Counted from the stretch's first letter, positions 33,274 through 42,783 are shown. The stretch is 64,000 nucleotides of DNA from Pontibacter cellulosilyticus (GCF_014306105.1 NZ_JACRVF010000002.1:1-64000), one strand, 5' to 3'. The notes: generated by a model from the sequence alone, not told the origin. Program-made: numbers and translations.

Positions 33274-33281
33274 TATCTTTG
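33274..33281 (+). promoter_or_regulatory. -7 promoter box (TATCTTTG)
   Basis: TATCTTTG fits TAnnTTTG and ends 18 bases before the ATG at 33300. It makes the upstream TTG at 33279 an unlikely start. The -33 partner is not convincing. Confidence 0.5.
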
Positions 33282-33299
33282 CGAGCCTATAGAGCACGT

Positions 33300-34418
33300 A
33301 TGCGGATCGCCATTGTTATAAACACTTCTTGGAACATCTTTAACTTCCGGCTGAGCCTGATAAAGGCTTTGCTGGCAGAGGGGCACGAGGTGGTGGCAAT
33401 TGCACCAAAAGATGCTTACTCGGGACGGCTAAAAGAAGCAGGGTGTAAGTTTGTGCCGGTAGAGATGGAGCAGGGTACTAACCCCCTCACCGATATACGG
33501 CTGATCTGGCGCCTTTATCAAACCTATAAGCAAGTAAAGCCGGATGTGGTGTTGCATTACACGATCAAACCGAACATTTACGGAGCTATTGCTGCCCACT
33601 GGGCAGGGGTGCCAGCTATTAATAATGTTTCTGGCTTGGGTACTGTGTTTATCACCAAAGATTATATCTCAGGTATTGCCCTTAGGTTATACAAATATTC
33701 TTTTAAGTATCCGGCCAAAGTTTTCTTCCAGAACCAAGACGATAGGCGACTTTTCCTCCGCAACAAATTAGTTCGGGCAGGTATAACTGAAGTGCTGCCG
33801 GGCTCAGGTATTAATCTGCAGGAATTTGTGCCTGCCGAGAAATATGTCCGAAATGCGCCCTTTGTTTTTCTGATGGTGGCGCGTGTACTCTACGATAAGG
33901 GGGTAGTGGAGTTTGTGCAGGCAAGCAAACTTGTGCAGGAGCAATACCCACAGGTAAAGTGCCAGCTGTTGGGGCAGGTGGACGAAAAAAGCCGCTCCGG
34001 CATCAAAAACGCTGAGCTGCAGGAGTGGTTAGCAACCGGAGTGATAGAGTATTTAGGAGCAACAGACGATGTAGCCAGCGTGATAGCCAACGCAGACTGT
34101 GTGGTGCTGCCTTCCTACCGCGAAGGTACCCCACGCACTTTGTTAGAAGCCGCCGCCATGGCCAAGCCTCTTATCGCTACAAATGTGCCAGGCTGCCGCG
34201 AAGTAGTGCAGCAAAGTATAAACGGTTACCTATGCAAGCATCGCAATGCAGAAGATCTTGCAGATAAAATGCTGCAGATGCTGGCATTAAACGATGAAGA
34301 ACTGGAGCAAATGGGGAGGGCCAGCCGCCAGATTGCCGTTACCCGCTTCGACGACCGCTTCGTGATAGATAAATACCTACATGCCATTGAAGAAGTAACA
34401 AGGCAGGTGAAAGTATAA
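33300..34418 (+). CDS. GT4-family glycosyltransferase
   Basis: A 372-residue glycosyltransferase with the GT-B fold. The N-terminal domain opens RIAIVINTSWNIFNFRLSL. The donor-binding half contains LMVARVLYDKGVVEFVQA and the EX7E-type segment VLPSYREGTPRTLLEAA. WbnK- or PglA-like enzymes of this type build surface polysaccharides from UDP-sugars, and the neighbouring dTDP-rhamnose epimerase gene fits that. A TTG seven codons upstream is rejected because it overlaps the promoter box. Confidence 0.88.
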   Translation: MRIAIVINTSWNIFNFRLSLIKALLAEGHEVVAIAPKDAYSGRLKEAGCKFVPVEMEQGTNPLTDIRLIWRLYQTYKQVKPDVVLHYTIKPNIYGAIAAHWAGVPAINNVSGLGTVFITKDYISGIALRLYKYSFKYPAKVFFQNQDDRRLFLRNKLVRAGITEVLPGSGINLQEFVPAEKYVRNAPFVFLMVARVLYDKGVVEFVQASKLVQEQYPQVKCQLLGQVDEKSRSGIKNAELQEWLATGVIEYLGATDDVASVIANADCVVLPSYREGTPRTLLEAAAMAKPLIATNVPGCREVVQQSINGYLCKHRNAEDLADKMLQMLALNDEELEQMGRASRQIAVTRFDDRFVIDKYLHAIEEVTRQVKV

Positions 34419-34525
34419 ATTAGAATGAGAGACTGAGTGATTGATTTTTCAGAGGGGGGAGTTATCAGCTTACAGTCGTCAGGCACACTAGCAAATGCAT
34501 TAAAATATTAGAACATTAACCACAC

Positions 34526-35068
34526 ATGGATCACACACTTTACCACATAGAGGGACTAATAGAATTTAAACCACGCGTTTTCAGAGATGACAGGGGGTAT
34601 TTCCTGGAAACGTTTAGCCAAAAATGGTTTGAGCCGTTTGGCATCAATCCAATCTTTGTGCAGGATAATCAGTCCGTATCAGCGAAAGGAGTTTTAAGAG
34701 GGCTGCACTTTCAGAAACCGCCACATGCACAGGGAAAATTAGTGAGGGTATCTACTGGCAAGGCCTTGGATATCGCTGTGGATCTGCGTAAAGGCTCTCC
34801 GACTTACGGGCAGCATGTAACCTGCCTTTTAGATGCCGAAAAGCATAACCAGTTTTGGATTCCGGAAGGGTTTGCGCATGGCTTTGTAGCGTTAGAGGAT
34901 AACACCACGTTCCTGTACAAATGCACAGATTTTTACACTCCGTCTGCTGAAGGCGGCCTGCTGTGGAATGATCCAGCATTGGGCATTGAGTGGGGAATAG
35001 AAAATCCGCTTGTGTCGCCGAAGGATGAGATTCTGCCAGTAATTACGCAGTTCGATTCTCCGTTCTAG
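34526..35068 (+). CDS. rfbC: dTDP-4-dehydrorhamnose 3,5-epimerase
   Basis: A 180-residue cupin-fold epimerase that catalyses the third step of dTDP-L-rhamnose synthesis. The family motifs are plain: RGYFLETFSQ, the catalytic His61 in GVLRGLHFQ, FWIPEGFAHGF, and tyrosines 131 and 137 in FLYKCTDFYTP. Length is typical. It lies 107 bases after the glycosyltransferase gene on the same strand. The other rml genes are not in the window. Confidence 0.93.
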   Translation: MDHTLYHIEGLIEFKPRVFRDDRGYFLETFSQKWFEPFGINPIFVQDNQSVSAKGVLRGLHFQKPPHAQGKLVRVSTGKALDIAVDLRKGSPTYGQHVTCLLDAEKHNQFWIPEGFAHGFVALEDNTTFLYKCTDFYTPSAEGGLLWNDPALGIEWGIENPLVSPKDEILPVITQFDSPF

Positions 35069-35123
35069 GATTGGTGATCAAGATGGGTGATTGATTAGAT
35101 AGATTTTCCCTGATATAAATGAG

Positions 35124-35158
35124 AAAACGCCAGCAGTTTATACTTGCTGGCGTTTTTA
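35124..35158. terminator. Bidirectional terminator, rfbC/murF
   Basis: AAAACGCCAGCA (35124-35135) and 35145-35156 are perfect inverted repeats of 12 bases with the loop GTTTATACT, followed by T on one strand and A on the other. It serves the convergent rfbC and murF. Confidence 0.85.
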
Positions 35159-35228
35159 ATATTATACCTGATAGCTGCCGCTTAACCTCCTTTTACCAAT
35201 ATCCTTACAAGAAGTCAAAATCTGCCTT

Positions 35229-36515
35229 TTAAAGCACATCCAGCAGCGTTTCCAGTCCCATGCCCCTGGAGCCTTTTACCAGCACGTAGCTATCTGAAAC
35301 CGGGTGTTCCTGCAGCCATTGTTGTAGCTCAGGTTTGGTTTCAAAGTATAAAAAGTCATCATTTACATCGGCTGCATACTTCATATCTTTGCCACAAAGC
35401 AACACCCTGTCAATAGCTTGTTCAGCTACTACCTCTCCTAAAGCTTTGTGTTCTGCAGCGCTTTCTGCACCCATTTCAAACATATCGCCAAGTATAACCA
35501 TCTTATAAGGGGCCGTCATACTTCCGAAGTTGCGCACTGCAGCAGCCATAGAGGTTGGGTTGGCATTATAAGCATCCAGTAAAATGGTGTTACTGCCTTT
35601 ATGGACTACTTGGGAGCGGTTGTTTACCGGGCTGTAGTTGGCAATCGCCTCATTTGCTTTGCTAAGCGGTAGACCAAAGTATTTGCCAATGCAAGCGGCA
35701 GCGGCCATGTTCTCGTAGTTGTAGCTGCCAACCAGTTGGGTTTTTACCACATTGCCCTCTTCATCTTTATACACTACAAAAGGCGATGCCTCCAGCAGCT
35801 CTGAGTGGTAAAAGTCCTCAGGACCCGGATAGGTTACTTTGTTCTGGATGCGGCGGCTCATGCGCATGAGGTGCTCGTTGCCGGTGTTTATAAACACAGT
35901 TCCACTGTGGGCATCCAGGTGCAGGTACAGCTCGCTTTTGCCGCGTGCTACACCTTCTAAACTGCCAAAACCCTCCAGGTGCGCCTTGCCAATGTTAGTG
36001 ATCATACCGTGGGTAGGCATGGCTATGCTGCTAAGCAAAGCGATCTCACCAATATGGTTAGCACCCATTTCAATGATCGCCATCTCATGCTCAGGTGTAA
36101 TGCGCAATAGCGTAAGCGGTACACCGATGTGGTTATTCAGGTTGCCCTGTGTATAAAGCGTATTGAACTTCTGGCTGAGTACGGCATAGATCAACTCTTT
36201 GGTAGTGGTTTTGCCGTTGCTGCCTGTAATGCCGATAACAGGTATACTTAGCTGCCTGCGGTGGTGGCGAGCCAGGTCCTGCAGCGCCTGCAGGGTGTCT
36301 TCTATCACAAACACATTGTCAGCTGCCATAGCTGGGTCGTCTACAACGGCATATTTTGCGCCTTTCTCCAGCGCCATAGCTGCAAATTTTGCTCCTTTAA
36401 AATTGGGGCCGTTCAGGGCGAAGAACATGCTCTGGTTCTGGTCGGCACGGGAATCTGTGCTAACGTGGCGGCACTCCAGGTACTTTTGGTATAGAAATTC
36501 GATGCTGTTTTGCAT
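35229..36515 (-). CDS. murF: UDP-N-acetylmuramoyl-tripeptide--D-alanyl-D-alanine ligase
   Basis: A 428-residue Mur ligase that adds D-Ala-D-Ala in peptidoglycan precursor synthesis. The ATP-binding loop is GITGSNGKTTTKE (residues 95-107). The substrate-binding HLEGFGSLEGVARGKSELY and the C-terminal domain with LDAYNANPTSM are characteristic of MurF. It is on its own here, outside a dcw cluster. Confidence 0.93.
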   Translation of the reverse strand: MQNSIEFLYQKYLECRHVSTDSRADQNQSMFFALNGPNFKGAKFAAMALEKGAKYAVVDDPAMAADNVFVIEDTLQALQDLARHHRRQLSIPVIGITGSNGKTTTKELIYAVLSQKFNTLYTQGNLNNHIGVPLTLLRITPEHEMAIIEMGANHIGEIALLSSIAMPTHGMITNIGKAHLEGFGSLEGVARGKSELYLHLDAHSGTVFINTGNEHLMRMSRRIQNKVTYPGPEDFYHSELLEASPFVVYKDEEGNVVKTQLVGSYNYENMAAAACIGKYFGLPLSKANEAIANYSPVNNRSQVVHKGSNTILLDAYNANPTSMAAAVRNFGSMTAPYKMVILGDMFEMGAESAAEHKALGEVVAEQAIDRVLLCGKDMKYAADVNDDFLYFETKPELQQWLQEHPVSDSYVLVKGSRGMGLETLLDVL

Positions 36516-36689
36516 GAAATAATGTATTTTTAGCGTAACAAGATGCTGTGCAAGTCTAAGTATACGTTAAAAGTATAGCTTGCCTCCTGGTTGGCAATAT
36601 ACACCCAAATCATCAAAGACTAAATACAGCAAACAACTAGAGTTATACCCGGTTAAGCCTATATCAACCTGCAGCGTTATGCCTTTACT

Positions 36690-38921
36690 ATGAAAATCCT
36701 GTATGCCCTTCTGCTTATACTTTTAGCCCATGTTCACGTCAGTGCTCAGGGCAATGTTCAGGAAAATGAAAACCTGCAGTTCCGGTTGCGCCAGGATGTA
36801 CCTGTAACGATTGCTGGTAAACAGTTGTCAGATCCTTGGAGCGGAGGCCTGAATACACCGCAATTCTCTACCATCGACCTGAACACAGACGGGCAGGAGG
36901 ATCTGTTTATTTTTGACAGGCAGCTTAAGAAAGTATACACCTGGCTGGCTGTGCAGCAGAGTGGGCAGTGGAAGTATAAATATGCACCGGAGTATGAGAT
37001 TTTTTTCCCGGCAGACCTGGAGAACTGGGCTTTGCTGCGCGACTACAACTGCGATGGTCTGAAAGACATTTTCACCAGCACCCCATTAGGCATAAGAGTG
37101 TTTAAGCAAGAGTCTGCAGCAAACGGCAGACTAAAGTTTACCCTATCCGAAAGTGCATTATATTATAACAGCAATCGGGTAAACATGCAGATGACTGGTG
37201 CCGATGTGCCTGCCATAGCTGATGTGGACGGTGACGGAGATCTGGATGTGCTGATCGCTGAATTTTCGGTGGGTAAAACCCTTGAGCTTTACCGCAACCA
37301 GCAGGTAGAACTAGGCTTAGCCTGCGGCACCATGCAGTATGTGCAGCAAACCAACTGGTGGGGCCGAATTTCGGAATGCGATGGTTGCAACAGCTTTTTG
37401 TTTAGTGCCTACTGCCGCGTAGCCGGGCCTATGCACTCAGGGCATAGTGGTTCATCTTTGCTGTTGCTGGATGTGGATGCTGACGGTGACAAAGATTTGG
37501 TAATGGGGGCCGTGCAGTGCGATAACCTGGTGCTGATGGAGAACGAAGGAAACACTGGTAACGCCCTAATGACGAGTTTCACACCCACTTTTCCGGCAGC
37601 CAAGCCAGCCTCTTTTGCTAAGTTTCCGGCAGCTTTTTACGAAGATGTTACGTTTGATGGGGTGCCTGATATGCTGGTTTCGCCACAGGTAACAGACGAC
37701 ATCTGGAACATGGATTTCCAAACCTCTACCTGGCTTTACAGGAACAGCGGAGCAGCAGATAAACCAACATTCAATTTTGTGAAGAACGATTTCCTGCAGG
37801 GGCAAATGATAGACATAGGGGAAGGAGCTTTCCCGGCCTTTGCAGATTTGGACGGTGACGGCGACCTGGATATGCTGGTAGGCAACCATGCCTCTTATAG
37901 CGGCAACCTTTACAGCGCTTCCATCAGTTTTTACCGTAACACAGGTACTGCCTCGGCTCCCGCATTCGAACTGGTTACAAACGATTACCTTAACCTTAAG
38001 AACCAGCAACTGTACGCGCTTAAGCCGGGCTTCGCTGATATCAACCGAGATAACCTGCCAGACCTCATTCTTACTTATAAAGAGCTGAAAGCAGGTACTA
38101 ACCGCATCAGCTACATTCTTAACAAGGGCACTAGCGGGCAGGCTGCTTATAACTTCCCGGATGTAAGGGTACTGCAAAGCATCCCCGACGGTGCCAATCC
38201 TGCTTTGGAGGATGTAGACAATGACGGAGATGTAGATCTATTAGTAGGTATGAAGGATGGCAGCCTGGCGTTTTACAGGAACACAGGGGCAGCAGCAAAT
38301 CCGGCTTATACGTTAGAGAACAACAGCTTTGGCGGCATTGGTTTTAACTCCGCACGCAGAACATTATACCCAAGTATAGCAGACATAGACGGCGATGGCA
38401 GCCGCGATTTAATTACTGTAGATGACAGCGGCGTGATCAGAATCTACCGTGACTTTACTAAGAATCTGGCAGGCACATTAACGGCAGAAGCACCATTGCT
38501 GGAGAACGAGCTTACGCAGGAAGTACAGGAGAGCAGGCTAGGCAAAGGACTAAGTATACATGTAACACTTCTTGGCGGCGAAAACAAGTTATACTTGGTT
38601 ATTGGTACGCAAGGCGGAGGCATGTACCTGTTGCAGCAGACAGCTGGAAACATGGCTGTTAACAATCCTGATGTTGGCCTAAAGCTGGAAGTTTACCCTA
38701 ACCCGACTGACAAAACACAACGTGATGCAGTAGTTGTCAGAGCGACAGAGCCTGTTGTACTACAGGTTTTTGATGCCATTGGCAGAAAAGTATACCAGGG
38801 CAACAGTGTGTACAGCAGGAGCCATATGTTGCCGCTTCGCAATTTCAAAGCTGGCATGTACATCATCAGGGCAACTTCTAAAACCGGGGGCCATACTTCG
38901 GCTAAGCTGGTAATTCAGTAA
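36690..38921 (+). CDS. VCBS/FG-GAP repeat protein with T9SS sorting domain
   Basis: A 743-residue secreted protein: signal peptide (to VSAQ, near residue 20), then at least five calcium-binding repeats with DxDxDGxxD loops (DVDGDGDLDVL, DVDADGDKDLV, DLDGDGDLDML, DVDNDGDVDLL, DIDGDGSRDLI). It ends in a type A sorting domain beginning LEVYPNPTDKTQ and closing SAKLVIQ. The repeats form a beta-propeller-like fold typical of adhesive surface proteins of Bacteroidota. Its stop overlaps the next start (TAATG). Confidence 0.9.
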   Translation: MKILYALLLILLAHVHVSAQGNVQENENLQFRLRQDVPVTIAGKQLSDPWSGGLNTPQFSTIDLNTDGQEDLFIFDRQLKKVYTWLAVQQSGQWKYKYAPEYEIFFPADLENWALLRDYNCDGLKDIFTSTPLGIRVFKQESAANGRLKFTLSESALYYNSNRVNMQMTGADVPAIADVDGDGDLDVLIAEFSVGKTLELYRNQQVELGLACGTMQYVQQTNWWGRISECDGCNSFLFSAYCRVAGPMHSGHSGSSLLLLDVDADGDKDLVMGAVQCDNLVLMENEGNTGNALMTSFTPTFPAAKPASFAKFPAAFYEDVTFDGVPDMLVSPQVTDDIWNMDFQTSTWLYRNSGAADKPTFNFVKNDFLQGQMIDIGEGAFPAFADLDGDGDLDMLVGNHASYSGNLYSASISFYRNTGTASAPAFELVTNDYLNLKNQQLYALKPGFADINRDNLPDLILTYKELKAGTNRISYILNKGTSGQAAYNFPDVRVLQSIPDGANPALEDVDNDGDVDLLVGMKDGSLAFYRNTGAAANPAYTLENNSFGGIGFNSARRTLYPSIADIDGDGSRDLITVDDSGVIRIYRDFTKNLAGTLTAEAPLLENELTQEVQESRLGKGLSIHVTLLGGENKLYLVIGTQGGGMYLLQQTAGNMAVNNPDVGLKLEVYPNPTDKTQRDAVVVRATEPVVLQVFDAIGRKVYQGNSVYSRSHMLPLRNFKAGMYIIRATSKTGGHTSAKLVIQ

Positions 38922-39313
38922 TGCAGGCTTTTTTATACTTTAACGTAACAGCCCCAGGTACTTACAGGCAGCCGCTGCTGGAGCAACTTAAAGCAGCTTT
39001 GCCACAGGTTGCTATACTTGACCTGGATGCCCAATCCGGGGAGTTGGTGCAGCATTATGCTTTGCAGTTGCTAAAGGAGGCAGAGCAGGCGGTGGTGTGT
39101 ATCAAGGCTGATGAAAGTAAAACTGATTTAGGAAGTATGATGCCTTTGCTAGAAGAGCTGTTCCTGGAGAAACGCGGCAGGCTGGTGCTGCTGCAAGGGC
39201 AGCATGCAAGACTGCAGCGCATGTTCGGGGCCAGAGAAAACATCAATTATAAAACAGTGGGAGAGGAGGAGGTTGCGCAGGAGGCGCAGTCTTTTTTTGA
39301 AACACTAAAGTAA
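38921..39313 (+). CDS. Small cytosolic protein, unknown
   Basis: A 130-residue protein with no signal or membrane segment. Alternating strands and helices (FLYFNVTAPGTYRQ, QVAILDLDAQSGE, AEQAVVCIKADES, GRLVLLQGQH) suggest a small alpha/beta fold, perhaps Rossmann-like or CheY-like, without recognisable catalytic residues. Its start is coupled to the stop of the secreted repeat protein, odd for a cytosolic product. I do not recognise the family. Confidence 0.7.
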   Translation: MQAFLYFNVTAPGTYRQPLLEQLKAALPQVAILDLDAQSGELVQHYALQLLKEAEQAVVCIKADESKTDLGSMMPLLEELFLEKRGRLVLLQGQHARLQRMFGARENINYKTVGEEEVAQEAQSFFETLK

Positions 39314-39447
39314 GTCAGGATACTTACCTCATCCCTGGCATCGATAAGACACAAGCGCTCAAAATATTTCACTACGTCTTTCCTATAGTTGCTGCCATAC
39401 TTAACTGCAACAGCTACCGCAAAATATGGCGTCGCTACAGAAGCAGT

Positions 39448-40218
39448 TTACATACTAAATGCATCCGCATCCAGGTATGCCGGGAAAGCTTCTCTGAAGT
39501 CTTCCAGTTCTTTTTTGCTTAGCGTTAAAGTATTGATTCCTTCTGCCTCACTTGTTTCCAGTAAGTGGTACCCTTTGGGATGAACAATGGCGGAGTCGCC
39601 GGAATAAGGGTGGTTATTGCCGTCCGTGCCTACTCTGTTTACACCCACCACATAAGCTATATTTTCGATGGCACGGGCCTGTAACAGTGTGCTCCAGGCA
39701 TGACTGCGCACCTTAGGCCAGTTAGCAACATACAGCAGCAGGTCGTAGGCGTTGTTGCTGTTGCGGCTCCAAACCGGGAAGCGCAGATCGTAGCATACCA
39801 AAGGGCAAATGTTCCAGCCGTTCAGTTCTACCACCAGGCGTTCCTGCCCGGGCTTATACGTATGGTGTTCCTTTGCCATCCTGAAGAGATGCTTCTTATC
39901 ATACTTTGCATAGTTGCCATCAGGGCGTACCCAATAAAGGCGGTTAAAGTATGACCCATTCTCCTGAACCATCACACTGCCTGTAACTACAGCGTTATAC
40001 TTTTGTGCCTCCTGCCGCATCCAGTTAAGCGTAGTGCCTTCGGCATCCTCTGCCAGTCCTGCAGCGTTCATACTAAACCCGGTGGTAAACATCTCCGGCA
40101 GCACAATCAGGTCTGTGGCGGGTGCAGCGGCAGCTAACTTCTCTGAGAACATAATTCTGTTAGCGTCGGCATCTTGCCAATGCAGCTGAGTTTGTACAAT
40201 CGTTACGCGCAGGTCCAT
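39448..40218 (-). CDS. Carbon-nitrogen hydrolase (YafV-like omega-amidase)
   Basis: A 256-residue nitrilase-superfamily enzyme. The catalytic triad is Glu42 in VLPEMFTTGFS, Lys108 in KYDKKHLFRM and Cys142 in LVCYDLRFPVW. The sequence is of the YafV/Nit2 omega-amidase type, which hydrolyses alpha-ketoglutaramate or alpha-ketosuccinamate to a keto acid and ammonia. The next gene upstream on the strand (40280-41428) is a methionine/glutamine-type aminotransferase, the usual partner in the glutamine transaminase-omega-amidase route. Confidence 0.88.
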   Translation of the reverse strand: MDLRVTIVQTQLHWQDADANRIMFSEKLAAAAPATDLIVLPEMFTTGFSMNAAGLAEDAEGTTLNWMRQEAQKYNAVVTGSVMVQENGSYFNRLYWVRPDGNYAKYDKKHLFRMAKEHHTYKPGQERLVVELNGWNICPLVCYDLRFPVWSRNSNNAYDLLLYVANWPKVRSHAWSTLLQARAIENIAYVVGVNRVGTDGNNHPYSGDSAIVHPKGYHLLETSEAEGINTLTLSKKELEDFREAFPAYLDADAFSM

Positions 40219-40279
40219 AGTATAATTATGAATGATGAATTAAGAATGAGAAGTGTTAGCAACAGTATAGCCACTTAGC

Positions 40280-41428
40280 CTACAGCTTAACCAGTTTTTC
40301 TGCGGCTGCTTTTAAAGTGTCTTCGCTCTTAGCAAAGCAGAAACGCAGGTATTTATTGTCGGTTTTATCATGATAAAAGGCTGATACAGGTATGGCTGCT
40401 ACGCCTGTTTCTACAGTAAGGCGCTTGGTAAACTCTAGGTCATACTCATCAGAGATGCTATCATATTTTGCCAACTGAAAGTATGTGCCGGCTGCTGGTA
40501 TAATCTCAAAGCGGCTACCTTTCAGCTGCTCGCAAAAGAAGTCGCGCTTAGCCTGGTAAAAGTCCGGTAGTTGCTGGTAGTGTGTCTGGTTGTCCATAAA
40601 ATCTGCAATGGCCAATTGCAGCGGAGTAACGGAGCAGAACGTGATAAATTGGTGCATCTTTCGGAGCTCTGCTGTTAACGGTGCAGGGGCAACAGCGTAG
40701 CCAATCTTCCAGCCGGTGGTATGGTAGGTTTTACCAAACGAGGAGATGACAAAGCTTCTTTCGCGCAGGGCCGTGTGCTGCAGAACACTATAATGCTGTT
40801 GCCCGTCAAACACCATGTGCTCGTATACTTCGTCGCTTATTACCAATATGTCGGTGCCGTCGGTTATACTTGCCAGCATGTCCAGGTCTTGTTTCGACAT
40901 TACGGCACCGGTTGGGTTATGCGGTGTGTTTATGATGATAAGCCTTGTGCGCGACGAGATGCGATTTTTTACCATGTCCCAGTCTACACTAAAGTCCGGG
41001 AGTGCCAGGGGAACAAAGATCGGGGCCCCTCCGCACAAACGAATAGCCGGCACATAGGAGTCGTAGCAGGGCTCCAGCACCACTACTTCGTCGCCTGGTT
41101 TTACAACGGCTGTAATGGCTGCGTTCAGGGCTTCGGTAGCTCCAGAAGTTACTGTAACCTCTGTGTCGGGGTTAGGGCGATAACCGTATACTTTCTCTGT
41201 TTTAATACTGATCTTTTCGCGCAGCTGTGGCATACCCGGCATGGGCGCATACTGGTTAAAGCCCTCTTGCATATACTTGGTAACAAGTTGCATCAGAGGC
41301 TCCGGGCAGTTAAAGTCCGGGAATCCTTGCGAGAGGTTTATAGCTTTATGCTCGTTTGCCAAACCAGACATCACCGAAAAGATGCTGGTGCCGATGTCTG
41401 GTAACTTGCTGCTCGGGTAATTGATCAT
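40280..41428 (-). CDS. Methionine/glutamine-type aminotransferase (YbdL-like)
   Basis: A 382-residue fold-type I PLP enzyme. PLP lysine Lys233 lies in SSFGKTYHTTGWK, the phosphate-binding NTPHNPTG is at 167-174, and VISDEVYEHM supplies the cofactor aspartate. The N-terminal LSQGFPDFNCP motif is characteristic of YbdL-like methionine aminotransferases and kynurenine aminotransferases. With the adjacent omega-amidase it would recycle 4-methylthio-2-oxobutyrate to methionine using glutamine; that pathway role is inferred. The 61-base gap to the amidase suggests an operon. Confidence 0.9.
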   Translation of the reverse strand: MINYPSSKLPDIGTSIFSVMSGLANEHKAINLSQGFPDFNCPEPLMQLVTKYMQEGFNQYAPMPGMPQLREKISIKTEKVYGYRPNPDTEVTVTSGATEALNAAITAVVKPGDEVVVLEPCYDSYVPAIRLCGGAPIFVPLALPDFSVDWDMVKNRISSRTRLIIINTPHNPTGAVMSKQDLDMLASITDGTDILVISDEVYEHMVFDGQQHYSVLQHTALRERSFVISSFGKTYHTTGWKIGYAVAPAPLTAELRKMHQFITFCSVTPLQLAIADFMDNQTHYQQLPDFYQAKRDFFCEQLKGSRFEIIPAAGTYFQLAKYDSISDEYDLEFTKRLTVETGVAAIPVSAFYHDKTDNKYLRFCFAKSEDTLKAAAEKLVKL

Positions 41429-41471
41429 GTGTAAAACGTTAGACTGTTTACGGGTAGCTAAAATAGCCGAT

Positions 41472-42059
41472 TTACCCGTTCTTAAACAAATCTTTTACTA
41501 ATGATTGCAAGGCTGGCACGGCATCGGTTTCGAACCAGGGGTTGCGCCTTAGCCAGAAGTGATTTAACGGCGATGGGTGCGGCATGGGCATGTACCGAGG
41601 CAGGTACTCGTGCCAGCTGGCTACTGTTTCAGTAAGGTTGCTTTTGGCTGATTTACCCAAGAAATAATCCTGCGCATACTTGCCAATAAGCAGTGTGAGC
41701 TGAATGTTAGGAAGCTGTGCCAGCAGGTTCTGGTGCCAGTGCAAAGCGCATTCAGGCCTGGGAGGTAAATCACCGCTTTTACCTTTGCCAGGGTAGCAGA
41801 AGCCCATAGGTACAATGGCTATCTGCTCGCTGTCGTAGAAAAAGTCTGGCTCCATGTTCAGCCACTGGCGCAGGCGCTTTCCGCTCTGGTCGTTCCAGGG
41901 TATGCCGGTGGCGTGTACCTTGGTGCCGGGTGCCTGGCCTACTATTAACAATTTTGCAGTTTTGCTGGCTGCCAATACTGGCCGTGGCCCCAGGGGCAGG
42001 TGCTCTTCGCAAATGCTGCAACTCCTTATCTGCTTTAATAAATTATCCAGTTCACTCAT
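41472..42059 (-). CDS. Uracil-DNA glycosylase family protein
   Basis: A 195-residue protein of the uracil-DNA-glycosylase superfamily. The first motif is LLIVGQAPGTKVHATGIPWND (41-61) and the last is MPHPSPLNHFWLRRN, which positions the DNA-binding loop. An N-terminal CSIC pair (Cys14, Cys17) hints at a metal or iron-sulfur site as in families 4 and 5, but I see no further cysteine pair at the expected place. It is likely a base-excision repair enzyme or an inactive relative. Minus strand, 43 bases before the aminotransferase gene. Confidence 0.83.
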   Translation of the reverse strand: MSELDNLLKQIRSCSICEEHLPLGPRPVLAASKTAKLLIVGQAPGTKVHATGIPWNDQSGKRLRQWLNMEPDFFYDSEQIAIVPMGFCYPGKGKSGDLPPRPECALHWHQNLLAQLPNIQLTLLIGKYAQDYFLGKSAKSNLTETVASWHEYLPRYMPMPHPSPLNHFWLRRNPWFETDAVPALQSLVKDLFKNG

Positions 42060-42168
42060 TCCCTGCTTCTAATCACTAACATGCAAGTTAATACATTACT
42101 ACCTGCCTTTAAACAATGCTTGTAAATCCGGAACAGGCAGTATTTATACTTGAGTGGTTGCAACAGAA

Positions 42169-42193
42169 AAGGCCGGAAACATGTGCCGGCCTT
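42169..42193 (-). terminator. Terminator after the His/Arg-rich gene
   Basis: AAGGCCGG (42169-42176) pairs with CCGGCCTT (42186-42193), with an A run on the plus strand giving a U-rich minus-strand tail. Confidence 0.7.
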
Positions 42194-42217
42194 GTGTAGT
42201 GCTACTTATACTTTTGG

Positions 42218-42649
42218 TTAGTATTCATTCTCATCCCAGTACCTGTTTCGTGGGTGAGGTCTGTGTTCCCAGTGCTCCGGGTTTTGTGGCGGAGGCATCA
42301 TAGGAGAGTCATCGTCAAACCAGCGGTCTTCTACGCGCTGGTTACTTTTATCAAAGTGCACATCGCGCTGTCTCCAGATAGGCTCCTGGTGTCGCTGCTC
42401 ATACTGATTATGGCGTGGGTCGTGCCATTCTTCTCGTTGCTGCCGATAGTGTGGCTGGTCCTCTAAACGGCCCATGTCCTGCGCATGACGGGACTGGTGG
42501 TTCAGGTGGATTAGCGGCTCCGGTTCTCCCCAACGGCTAGTAAAATCCTGGAAGTGCTCCTGCCGGTGTGGGTGGTGCATATCGCGGTCGCGTCTGTGGC
42601 GCATTTCTCTGTAATGGTGGCGTCTGTGCTCATTTTCTTCGTGATGCAT
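42218..42649 (-). CDS. Histidine/arginine-rich disordered protein
   Basis: A 143-residue, highly hydrophilic protein made largely of His, Arg, Glu, Gln and Asp (for example EENEHRRHHYREMRHRRDRD at the start). No signal peptide, hydrophobic core or folded domain is visible, so it is probably disordered. Repeated HxxxH patterns could bind metals. It has its own terminator and lies next to a second disordered protein gene (42841), which supports a real coding role. Function unknown; stress or desiccation protection and nucleic-acid binding are possible. Confidence 0.6.
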   Translation of the reverse strand: MHHEENEHRRHHYREMRHRRDRDMHHPHRQEHFQDFTSRWGEPEPLIHLNHQSRHAQDMGRLEDQPHYRQQREEWHDPRHNQYEQRHQEPIWRQRDVHFDKSNQRVEDRWFDDDSPMMPPPQNPEHWEHRPHPRNRYWDENEY

Positions 42650-42752
42650 GGTATATCTATTAGGTGAGTTAACTATATTTTGCTGCTATCTTAAATTTAC
42701 GCGCTCATAGTCAGGAGGTTCTGAAGATGTTAAAACAGGCGCGACAAAAAGC

Positions 42753-42783
42753 AACAAAGCCGGCATGGGGTGCCGGCTTTGTT
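42753..42783 (-). terminator. Terminator after the 270-residue disordered protein gene
   Basis: AACAAAGCCGGCA (42753-42765) and 42771-42783 are perfect 13-bp inverted repeats around the loop TGGGG. Confidence 0.85.
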
